Assembly: GCA_037074765.1 (NCBI GenBank)
Contig: JBAMDO010000267.1
Location: 1 to 60,524 of the forward strand
Direction of reading: 5' to 3'
Origin: Mansonella perstans
Lineage: Eukaryota > Nematoda > Chromadorea > Rhabditida > Onchocercidae
DNA length: 60,524 nt
The notes beneath the pieces are model-generated. The model ran no database searches. It was not told where the DNA came from and saw nothing but the letters and a program-made list of their open reading frames with translations. Of this stretch, positions 1 through 10,312 are shown in pieces. The first letter of the stretch is position 1; the number at the start of each line of letters is the position of its first letter. The translations under genes were made by a program, and so were the position numbers.

Positions 1-3000
1 TGTTGGTGTAACAGTTTGGGAGAAACTACTTAGTTTTTCGTCATCCATTTGAATTTAGCTTGTGCAAAACAAATCTTTGCTCTGAGTTTTTTCTTTATAA
101 AATTTTTTCAGAACAACTCATCTTTAGAATCAAATTTGGAAAGTCTAGCACAGGTTTTGGAAACGGATCTGGATACTTACAAAGAACACATAATAGAAAC
201 ACTCGTAAACTGGTATGCTTAGTTCTTTTTGAATATTTTTTAGATTTAAATTTCGACTTATTAACTAATGGTAATGTCGAAGTTTACTATTTGCGTTTTA
301 CTGAAAAAAGTGAAAAGTTTTCAAGTATATGCATTATGCCGGACAAATTGACAGTTTTATTCCACTTTGATTGGGTTGCTAAATGCCAAGAAATACAATT
401 TCGGTGCGGAGGTACTGTCAAGATTTTCCGTTTCTGTTGCCTTTTTTCCAAAAATATAAATTACTGTACGAAGTCTTCTTTCTTCATTCATCATTTTATT
501 TTGCAGCTTTTGGGTAAACTTCTTACGAGATTGAACGAGTTGATGAAAGCGAATGATTTCGATCACGCTTTATATGTTGTAAATTTTTCAACTTTTCGTA
601 TTTTTATTTATCGGAATTGGAGCTGATCGTTGTTACTGAAAAACTGGATGAATCAAAATTGGAAATTTCAGTATTTGGGAATACCAATTGAGGGAATAGA
701 AATGCTTTCTTGGAATTAATTATTTCTTGAAATTCATTGTTATTTATTTCTTATAAGGGTTGTGACTGATAATTTTTGTTTCAGGTGGTTTTTTTTGCTG
801 ATTGGTCAACTGCAGGGTAATCACATTGGATTCTTTTGTAGATTTCCTTGGAGATCTTATAAATAGTGCTTCCGAAACAGGAATACCGCAGGTATAGCTT
901 CATAGTTCATGTATTTATAGTTTGTAGATTTTTGCATTATTGGACTATTTTCATTTATAAATCATTGCCATAGATCTGATTTGATTCGGTATAGGTTTTT
1001 TGCAGGTAAGACGTGATTGGTTTATCTATGTATTTCTGCATTGTCTTCCTTGGGTTGGACAAGAGCTTGCTGAAAAGAATGAAGACCAATTAATTGCTAT
1101 GTTGGACATTGTTGAAAAATACCTTCATTCTCGAAATAAGGAATATGTTAAGGTACATTGGGATTTTTCGTGTTCGTTAAATCATATTTCCAATGTAAAT
1201 GAGTTGATTTAAATTATTTTGACCAGATATTTTTTCATGTCTTGATAGATTCTGATAATCTTCTGCAGATTCTGCAAGTTTGGACAAGATCTATTCATGA
1301 ACAAGAAGACTATTTGGATTGTTTATGGGCACAAATCTTAAAATTACGATCCGACAAATGGAGGGAAAGTTTATTACCCGTCACTATGTTTCCTTTGACG
1401 GATCATTAGCGGATGCGCTGCAGCATAGTTTACCAAGGTATGATTTTTTATTTGATTTCTTCCTGTCCTGCTTTTTAGTATCAAAATTGTTATAAAAATT
1501 CAAACCTATGAGATCGATTACTGTTAATAACTTTATGTTTTGTGGAAATATGAGCATTGTGTATTAATTTATTTAGTCTATATTCTGTGAATCTATTTAT
1601 TTAAAACGGCTATTTCCTCAATGCTGAATTAATTCGATTACTTTTGTGCAATTTTTCTATCATTCCAGCTTTGAACCGCCACCACATACTCCAAATAGTA
1701 TGTATCCTCTTCCGAGTGTGGTATTTCGCCTTTTTGATTATGCTGATTGCCCAGATGATGTGAATTTTTGATATTCACAAGTTCTTAAGTTTCATTCAGA
1801 CTTATTCACTTTGGTTTTTTTTGACTGGAAACATTCAACTTTTATTTCATACATAATATTTTATCATCTAAGGGACCGCTTCTTCCTGGCGCCCATTCTA
1901 TAGAACGATTCTTGGTTGAGGAAGAATTATGCTGGATCTTAGATCAGGAAAAGCAAACAGGAAAAAATGGTATATGCTTTAAGCGAATTTTTGGTTTTTG
2001 AGGATGATTTCGTTTTACTGTCACTCTTTTCGCTTTTCATCTTATTTGTCAAATTTTTCGTTGAATTTGCTTACTGGTAGCTGCTTAATTTATCACTTTG
2101 CAAGTCCTTTTATGTTTCATAAAGATAAATGTTCCAATTTTAGTGCATCGAGGCTTTTGGAATACGACAAACGCACATTAGTACCAATAAACTATGTTAT
2201 ATTAGAAATAATATTTGCACAGTTGTTTCATTTACCCGACCCACCTACTCGGTTAATATTTTATGGAAGTTTATTGATTGAATTATGCAAAACTAAAAGT
2301 ATGCCTCAGGTTAGTAAATGTGGAAAAATCACTTGCTTAATGGTTTATTGCTTCAAATTTATTGTTGTTTTTGGGAAATAGGTATTATCTATTTATCATT
2401 CAAATGATTTTTCTTTAACTTAATACTTAAATTCATACTGCTCAGCATTTATTTCAAAACATTTATTTCAAGTGCGGTGTTAATATATTTCAGTTTTTAT
2501 TAAACTTCCTTCAGGTAATAGCACAAGCTGCCGAGATGTTTTACCAAAGGATAGATTCGATGCAAGTGGCTTGTATTGATAGGTAGAAATTACGTAATTA
2601 TTTTCTGATTTCAAAAATAAAAGCATTTACTTTATTGCCATCATGTATTTGTTTGCAGATTAATTGATTGGTTCAGTTATCATATGTCCAATTTTGAGTA
2701 CCGATGGTCATGGTCAGATTGGAGTGACTGTATTGAATTAGATCATCTTGCTCCGAAACATATGTTTGTTAGAGAGGTGAATAGATTGCAATATCTTGTT
2801 TAATATATATATATATATTTTGATTAGATTAGAGTGCATCAATTTATATTTTGAAAACTACAAATTGAACAAACTAATCAGTCTAAGCAATATATAGTTC
2901 TTGCTATAGATTGCTTTTCAATACTGCAGTTAGGTTCTTTGCAGATTTTTTATGTAAATTTGTGCATAAATTTTTGAAATCTATAGAAAGCAAATGCAGG

Positions 3001-5649
3001 TACTGGATAAGTGCATGCGGTTATCATATCACCAAAGATTAACAGAATTTTTACCTTCTGCATTTGAGAAAATGATACCTCAGAAGCCTATCATATGCTA
3101 CGATCTCAATGATGGTAATTTTTAATTTTGTTCAAAGATTTCATGATCAAATTTCAGTAGTGTCTTTTGTCAAATTCTAAAGTGAATTTTAAAAAGCACT
3201 AACAGGTAAGCAAACTCTCTTCTATTTTAGTTTCACGAAAACGATTTATATTTCATTGGAATACACTTTTTTTATTATTGATAACAATGAATAAAGCTTC
3301 GAAATAAGGAGTTGTAGGACAGAAGCTATGGATAGAAGGACATAAGAATACAGGACAGAAGCTAATTTTCTTAGTTCTTTTTTTGTTTAAGAAGAACATC
3401 CAGACCATGATTTTGCTATGGCTCTCGAAAAGGCATTCCGCGAGAAGATATCAGCTGATGAAATGATCGATTTATTACGTAGCAGAACTGGAAATCGAAT
3501 GGATATCAATTCTAGATTGTCAATTTTTTTCAAAGTATTGCTTTACTTGGCTCGAAAAACTTTCAGTCACAATTTTGCTGCATTGACGAGGTGAGTCGAT
3601 CACGATAATCTTGCATAAATCTGTTTGGATATGTTACTTTTGATCTATATACTGTTTTATTCAGTGACAGGTTTGGAAGTTTTTGTCTTCTGACCTTTCG
3701 ATAGTCATTAATGTTTTGCGTCATCAATCATACGCAGTGCACTTCATTCGTTCATTGCGGTTAAACCTTTTTCAGATTAGTCGAACTATAATCTTAACAT
3801 TTAGCTGTTGAAAGTATAGAGCTTTAATAGAGGCTAGTGTGTGTTTTAGGTACAATATATTTATGTATCTATGTGTGGTCTTTACAGATATTATGCAACT
3901 CTAAAGGAGTTTATTGGCGGCAGAGAGGATGTGCAATTAACTATTTTGCGAATACTTTATGAAACCTGGAAGCTTCACGGACAGGTATATTTTCTTAAGG
4001 AATTATTATCAGGAAGAAAAATGTATTTTTGTCGATCTGTTGTTTTTTTTTTTTTTTTTTTCGGTATTGTTTATCAAGTTATCCAGTTTAGGTCATAAGT
4101 TCGTTGGGCCCTTTTATGGGTAATTCTAAATGGCGTATATTGTCTAACTATTTGTTCTAGTCATATTTGAGTCTGCTTTGATAAAGCTCAAATCAATGCA
4201 CAAGTGCATGGAATTTGATAAATATTGTAATGTAAGGTAACATAATTAGTATAACATAAGTTTATATCAATTGTTTTTGAACATGTATTCATTGTCTAAC
4301 GTTTATCTAACGTTTATCGATTAAATTGTCTAACGTTAAATCAAATTTATTTTCCAGACGATAATAGTATTGGTGACAAAATTATTGAAGATGTCGTTGA
4401 TTGACGCTAGTGCTGTTGTGGCTTGGTTATTCAGTGATGAGATGAAACCTGAGTTTGGACGGTATTGAAAATTTCATTCTCTGTGTTTAAGACGATTTAG
4501 TTAATTTTTATTACTGTTATGATACATTTAGATTATGGATTTGGGAAGTGCTAAATAGAGCGCTTGAGCATGTGAGTGGACATGTTCGTCGAAGTAGGCA
4601 AACAATCGAGAAAGCAAAGCTAAAGCTGGAAAAAGAGCAAAAAGAAATGATTCATGAGAAGGATGATTTTGTTAGTATCTTTAAATTAAAAAAAAATTAA
4701 AAAAAAAACTTTAACTGTTAAATTTAACTGTTATTTTCTAAGGCAGTAAACATTTAATTTAATTTCTGAATGGGTTGACATTCTTGAAGGATATGGAAAC
4801 AAGTGAACATGACATGGCCGATTCTAGTGCAGTGGAACCATTTGTTAAAGAATGTGAATTTGCTGATTTACATGAATGCTTGAAGAACTTACTTCTTGAT
4901 GTGCTTCATGTAAGTTGTGTCCTTGGTCTTCATTTTTAACTCGTGTTGAGAAATTGAATTTTGTTATAAAATGGCTTGGTGTATTGATGGCCTTGCAGTA
5001 GACTGCTTTAATTTACTTGGTATATGAGTAAAGTATTCATTTGTATGTCCAGCGGCAAAAAAAGAGTGATTATGATGGAGTTGGTAATAAGTTCTCTTTA
5101 TCAATGAAATGTATGAAACAGATTTTATTTTCAGAAATTTACTGTAACCTTGGCGGAACATATTGTTAATAGCGAAAGTAATGGGAATGATTTTAGAAAT
5201 AATTGGTATTGGTACGTTACTGGGCGTTTCAAGAATGTATTTCTTAAGGTCAGTATTTTGCTCATTTGTGTTTTTCAGTACTTTAGGGCAGTGCCTTAGA
5301 GTTCGACATATATTTATTTGAGCAAATTGACAAAATCCTGATGCATATAATTAACGTTATTAAAATGACAGTATAAATATATCAGAACTCAAGTGCTTGT
5401 ATTATTGAAAGGATACAGCGGAAGGCCATCAGCAGTAATAATTGGATACGAATCTGAACAATGTTGTGTTATTTGATTTCATACCTTGTTTATTTCCAAG
5501 CACTGCTATCTACTAAGTAATTGTATTTCTAGCATTGGAAAGATCTATTTGAATTTCGGGAAGCATTGGAGAAAGAGCTTTTTAAAGAATTCGCAATCGA
5601 TAATAATGTGATAGAAAATTACAACCAATTTAAAGCGCTTATGGCGTAA
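1..5649 (+). CDS. ncbp-1: Nuclear cap-binding protein subunit 1 (CBP80), 5' partial
   Basis: Large subunit of the nuclear cap-binding complex, which with NCBP2/CBP20 binds the m7G cap of Pol II transcripts and links capping to splicing and export. I read 19 exons: 112-212, 326-411, 507-578, 785-891, 1006-1152, 1269-1437, 1669-1759, 1873-1969, 2144-2309, 2515-2582, 2659-2776, 3000-3114, 3392-3590, 3888-3984, 4358-4461, 4532-4670, 4790-4909, 5135-5248, 5533-5649 (stop TAA). Recognisable stretches include [23 protein letters not shown] and [10 protein letters not shown], as in animal CBP80, covering its MIF4G-like helical repeats. About 742 residues are present against roughly 790 in human; the first 45 or so lie before the window, and bases 1-41 may be part of that upstream exon. 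Homology jumps frame by one base near 354, 801, 1369 and 1965; exons from 2144 on are clean. AATAAA at 5871 is a plausible poly(A) signal. Family assignment is firm. Confidence 0.95.
354..1969 (+). other. Cluster of four apparent 1-bp indels in ncbp-1 exons
   Basis: In four exons the protein homology continues only if one base is removed or added: one T too many in the TTTT run near 354-357, one T missing near 800 (GATTGG), one A missing near 1367-1370 (GAAAG), and one A missing in the A6 run at 1962-1967. The last three are deletions, the first an insertion; three lie in or next to a run of the same base. With these four changes the summed exon length becomes a multiple of three (743 codons including stop). 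This could be consensus error near a contig end or real decay. Confidence 0.75.
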
Positions 5650-6171
5650 GAAGAGCTAATCATTATCATTATGCTTTGTTGGCATATGAAATATATGGAA
5701 TTGAAATTTGAAATTTTCACTTGAATTCATTCTCCACTAATGAATTTTAAAACCATGAAATGTTTAATTAATTAAAGGCAACAGTGAGGGATTTTTATTT
5801 TTGCATATACTGTACTAATCTATATGGGTGCTTTTGTTTAATCTATTTATGTGCACCAGTTGTTTTTTCAAATAAAATTTTTATCTAATTTGAGCGTAAC
5901 TAATGTCAGCTATCGCAGAGTTCATTATTTAAGAGTGTTAATATAACACTCTCAAAAAACATAATTTGAGAGTGTCATTTTAATGTGTCACTATAAATGC
6001 TGCAAAGACTTGGAGCTTTTACATCTAATAATTAAAGCAAAAGATAAATATTTACTGATAGCCTAGAATTCGAATCAGTTATAGTTTCAGGCTTTACAGA
6101 TACAGTTGCTATTATTCGGTCAAAACAATAACATGCCAAATTGTATGTAGTTATTTTGCATTTAGCAGTTC
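5650..6171. other. Convergent intergenic region between ncbp-1 and HADH
   Basis: The two genes end toward each other here. It holds AATAAA at 5871-5876 (poly(A) signal for ncbp-1) and a perfect short palindrome at about 5935-5953 (GAGTGTTA, 3-base loop, TAACACTC), followed by a related GAGAGTGTCA motif. No coding exon seen. Confidence 0.6.
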
Positions 6172-7459
6172 CTATTTATAATAGTAAAATCCTTCACCAG
6201 ATTTTTTTCCAAGTTTTCCCTCAGCTACCAGTTTATTCAGCATCGGATTTGGCTCGAATTGTTTTTCATTTGGATAGGCTTCATACCATCCTAAAATTCT
6301 CACTATAAATCTCTCTCTCTACATTCTATTCCACAAACTCCACAGAAAGTCAAAAAAGTCCACAAACTCACCATCTAGGATGAATTTTGTCGTATCAAGA
6401 CCTACATAATCTAACAATTCAAACGGTCCCATTGGATAGCCAGCTCCTAGCTTCATCGCTGTGTCAATGTCCTGTAGTGATGCATCGCCTCGTTCGACCA
6501 TCCGGATTGCTTCTAGCATATACGGAATCAGTAGGCGATTGACAATGAAACCGGGCTTATCCTGAAATCCAAATAAAGACTGCAGCTATCACTGAGTTAC
6601 TACCGTAATACTTGACTCACCTTCCTCAGCTCACCTTGCATTCGACGGTCGTTTTCCCCAGCGTTTTCCCAAATGTCTGGAGGGCATTAAATGTTTCATC
6701 TGATGTTTCTGCCAACCTCACTACCTAAAAATTTATATATAAGTGTCAAAGTTTTTCGAAAACATATGGCTCAAGTGATTTTCTTAATGATCATCTGTAT
6801 TTGAACCTTTCATAAAATTTTTTGTGTCTGTGAATCGTTGAAAGATTATGAAAACTGAATCAAGAAATGAAATGATTTACCTCGCATAACTTCATTATTG
6901 GTACAGGATTGAAGAAGTGTAAACCGCCAAATCTTGATTTATTTTTTAAATTTTTTGCAATATCCTGTAGCTTCAATGAAGATGTATTGCTAGCAAGTAG
7001 TATCGGCCTAAAGTTCTACTTAACGATTTTATTGTCTATGAAAAAAAAAAAAAAAACAATTGAATAGCTAGAATCGTATTTATTGAAAAACTACCAGAAC
7101 TATGTTGACGGTACAACAGATAGTTCTGGTATTTCTAATTAGTAGTTCATTACTCACTAAATATCTTTAACACTGTAAACAGAAAGGAACATTGCTGAGC
7201 AAGAAGGTGATATTTGACGATGGGTTATCATTTTAGAAGCTATTTAAAAAGTCACAGTGATTTAATTAGATTAATTAACAAAATTAAAAAAAAAAAAAAA
7301 CCTTGTACTGATAGCTTCAATTTGTTCAAACAATTTTTGTTTCACTGATAGATTTTCAACAATTGCTTCAATCACTAAATCTGCCTTCTGAATACCTTGT
7401 TCAAGACTTGTCATCAGCACTATTTTTTCCATTGCGCTTTCGATGATTGATGTTTGCGT
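6172..7459 (-). CDS. HADH: 3-hydroxyacyl-CoA dehydrogenase, N-terminus missing
   Basis: Mitochondrial short-chain L-3-hydroxyacyl-CoA dehydrogenase, the NAD-dependent third step of fatty acid beta-oxidation. Five minus-strand exons: 7302-7459, 6881-7007, 6635-6724, 6372-6561, 6172-6290 (stop TAG at 6172-6174); all junction phases agree and there is no frameshift. Visible family motifs in order: [29 protein letters not shown] (carrying the catalytic His) and the C-terminal dimerisation domain with [18 protein letters not shown]. The last exon ends in [10 protein letters not shown]. The 227 residues match roughly residues 88-314 of the 314-residue human enzyme. The exon or exons with the mitochondrial presequence and the GxGxxG NAD-binding loop are not found upstream (7460-16000, minus strand, by eye). 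Either a very long intron holds the repeat zone and the start is beyond what I can recognise, or the gene is truncated at about 7460. Confidence 0.92.
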
Positions 7460-7538
7460 CTAAAATAAAAAAGTGAATTGACTTACCAATAAACAAATAT
7501 AACTGTAATAAGCTGATATGAACAAAAGTAGTGCACAG

Positions 7539-8164
7539 GAAAATAAAAATGAAAAAAGTAGAAAAAATAGTTATAGGAAATGATGTAGTAACTGATTCGA
7601 ATAGTTATAGGAAAAAAAAAAATTCAGAATGCGGAATAGAAAGGATTTTATCATGCAAAACATGAGGCAATGCTTTGTTTCTGGGAAGTTTTCTTTGAAC
7701 TAAATATTGATCAAAGGAAGAAATTTTTGCAATTTTTAATGGGAACCACAAGGACACCAATTCAGGTTTTTCATATTTTGCATTAAAAATTACATATAGC
7801 TTTTTCAAATATGAGTGAAAATCTTTGTGAGCAAAAAAGCAAGAAAGTGAATCTTTTCTAAATAATATTTATTGGCAAAATATCATTGTTTTGATTATAT
7901 ATATTTAATGTTTAAATTTAATCTTATAAATGTTGTTTGATTGTTCTTAATTATTCTTAAATTCTTTAAAATTATGAAAATTTTTAATTTGAAGGGCATG
8001 TCTGAAGTGAAAATACATGAATACAGCCATGTGATGAATCAGCGCTGCCAGTAGCGCATATGTGTTCCGATTTACTTGATTTGCCGAATATCACCAATCG
8101 AGAGGAAATGCGACGAAGGTTATTGATATGTTTGGAACACAGTCATGGTTTTAATCTAGTATAA
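7539..8164 (+). pseudogene. 3' fragment of a HERC-like HECT E3 ubiquitin ligase
   Basis: Two plus-strand exons, 7539-7765 and 7995-8164 (stop TAA), match the end of a HECT domain. The first carries KIVIGN and FWEVFFELNIDQRKKFLQF, the second ALPVAHMCSDLLDLP and a C-terminus ending HGFNLV. The Cys in HMC is at the position of the catalytic thioester Cys. Among HECT families it looks most like HERC-type ligases. Two one-base frame breaks are needed: one extra A near 7630 (GAAAGG) and one base missing near 8026 (before TGTGATGAATC). The rest of the HECT domain and everything before it is absent, because the HADH exons on the other strand begin 79 bp away. Splice sites are plausible (CACAG, CAG/GTTTTT, TTTGAAG). 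I call it a pseudogene fragment, but a real gene with a nested or misassembled upstream part is possible. Confidence 0.75.
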
Positions 8165-8834
8165 TTATGCTTATTCATATCATTTTGTTGCCGATTCGAA
8201 GAAATCAAACGGAAACGACGAGAAGCGGTGACAATGCGTTAAATTGTACTGTAAGTTCATTTTTGTATGCAAATGCGATAAAGGATGCTAATTGTACATT
8301 ATAAAGTACAAAATTGAAATTATTTTATCGGCTCAATCAAGAAAAAAAAATTTTAGTATTATTTATTTTATAATTCATTATTCATTTGGAAAATATAAGC
8401 AGTTTGTTGAGCAAATGAGCAAGGCAGAATGATTTCCGGTTATAATATATGTTATGAACATATGTTTCAAGCGTTCCCGGACCATACAAATTCCAATAGT
8501 ATAGGAATAAGGACGTAAGGAAGTACCAGTAAGTCCGGAGGCCTTCATGTGCTGGTGGTGGAAGGTTTATCAGCTCAGTATGAAAAACAGCTGGTTGTAA
8601 CGGGAACCGATCCATTTAAAGTTGGGTCGGTAATAATTGGTAAGTTTAAAAGTGTTTAATTCGCAGATTGAAATTTTACACGGATGGTTTATATGAATGT
8701 AATACATGTTATCTTTATGGAGTGCGAAATGTGTCCTAAGGAATTTGGGACCCTAAAAGGATGGCGAATTGATGCGGTCAAAATGCATAGACGAAACGGT
8801 GAGCTCCTTGGAATTTATACATTAGGAATTATTA
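8165..8834. other. Low-confidence exon-like segments next to the palindrome
   Basis: On the plus strand an open stretch at about 8534-8639 (GGLHVLVVEGLSA, GTDPFKVGSVII) ends at a strong donor GTAAGT at 8640. A second stretch, about 8665-8794, follows a CGCAG acceptor and contains ECEMCPKEFGTLKGW, reminiscent of a C2H2 zinc finger but lacking the first His; it ends at GTGAGC. The two do not join cleanly in one frame. I do not recognise the gene. The minus strand is also open over 8382-8615. Confidence 0.3.
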
Positions 8835-10312
8835 TACTAAGCATTCCTTCTCGGTCAATATTTGCTTTATATTTCAGGTGCATAATAGGAAGCAATTCGA
8901 TTCACGCAACCGATGAAAAGCTATGTTCTATTACCGCTATCCAAATTTCGTCTTTCGCTCCAATTTTCTTCTCTCCACTCTGGTTACGTAATCAGCTCTT
9001 TCAAAGTTCTTTTTTTTTGCAATTTTATTAAATTTTTTTGTTTTGCTTTCGTTTTACTTTGGACATAAAGTTGCTAATTGTTTTGCAAGTCGGTTATTTT
9101 CTTGAAAAAAGTCACAACGAGAGTTATGAAGTTCTGACTCTGCTTTTGTTTTTTATAGATGAAATTTCTTTCGAATTTCAAATCACGTAATAAATTTTGG
9201 AAAACGTGACTTCAAATCATTTAACCATCACAAAAAACTGTTTGTCATTTCAAATTGCTTTCCATTTTCGTTGTGATTTCTTGCATATGCTTGCGCTCAC
9301 TTTATTTTTCTAACATTGTTGTTTTACTAACGTTTTGAAACACTTGAAAAAAAAACAATAAAAAGTAAAAAATAAAAAAGAAACTAAGAAATGAAAAAAC
9401 AAAAAAAAATAAAAAAAGAAAAAGCGAACAAAAAAATGAAAAAAACGAAAAAAAGTAAAAATGAAAAAGTGAACGAAAAAACGAAAAAAACAAAAAAATA
9501 AAGTAAGAAAAATTGAAAAATGAAAAAAAAAAAGAAACAAAGAAATCAAAGATATTTCTTTTGTTGTTTGAAGTAATATTAAATGTTAAAACAGTTGAAT
9601 TCAAGGTTGGGAGAAGGGATTTAAACTTTTTGAGACGTTGTAGAGAAACGTTTGCGCCTATTATCATTTTCGGTGCTGTCACTTTCGGTGCTATGCATTA
9701 TTTTCGGTGCTATCATCAAAAACTGGAATTCTTTGTGAAAATACTTGCTAAATATCAAATGAATTTGAATTCTGCTGTTTCTTTCTCTTAATTGCCTGGT
9801 TTGGGAAACTCTTTACTAAATGTTTGCTGTTCTTATTTATTTATTTTGTCATCAAGATGACATTGTTTCTTAGTTTATTAAATTTTTCCGTTAAATTTGC
9901 AATGTACTAGGCCAACTCATTGAATTTTAGTTTTATATATTTAACTTGCAAAATTATATAATGCTTTAGGATAATTTGATTTTGAGCCCGAGATAGTTAG
10001 ACAGCGATTTCACTGTTGTTGAAATTTAAGTAATTTTTTCTATTTTTATTTAAGCATTCCTTTTGATTTAGATCTGATAATTTAAAAAGATTGCGATTCC
10101 TCTAATTAATTATGAAATGAATCACAAGTTGATAGCAATGTTGCGATTATTTTATCTGAATTGTTGTATGATTGAAAATAGTTATGAAGTCATATCTACT
10201 ACTTTTTCTCTTTTTTATTTAAGTTAAAACATAAAAAACTTCTCTCCATAATTTCAAAACCTAACACTTTTTAAGTTCTGAATTCTTTTGATACATTTTT
10301 TAATCATTGAGC
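8835..10312 (+). repeat. Left arm of a 5.6-kb imperfect palindrome
   Basis: This arm is the diverged reverse complement of 12850-14415. Matching landmarks are the TTCTCGGTCAATATTTGC block (8850 and 14375), the TAACATTGTTGTTTTACTAA block (9311 and 13915), the A-rich tract at 9350-9540 opposite the T-rich tract at 13740-13910, and GGATAATTTGATT (9969 and 13235). Near its outer end, after a TTTCAG acceptor at 8872-8877, it has a short open segment starting VHNRKQFD and then a stop, matched in the other arm. Confidence 0.8.

Noticed and set aside
60..626. 188-codon plus-strand ORF
   Set aside because: It runs through introns of ncbp-1. Real exons at 112-212, 326-411 and 507-578 explain the homology.
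7605..7808. Minus-strand ORF as a possible HADH first exon
   Set aside because: It overlaps the HECT exon on the other strand and shows no NAD-binding GxGxxG motif or presequence.
8382..8615. Minus-strand ORF with an aromatic-rich stretch
   Set aside because: The opposite strand has a better exon-like segment with a consensus GTAAGT donor; I see no family match for either, so no gene was called.
9302..9682. Minus-strand ORFs rich in Phe (and the plus-strand ORF at 13697-13936)
   Set aside because: They are translations of the A-rich/T-rich tract that forms part of the palindrome arms, not a membrane protein.
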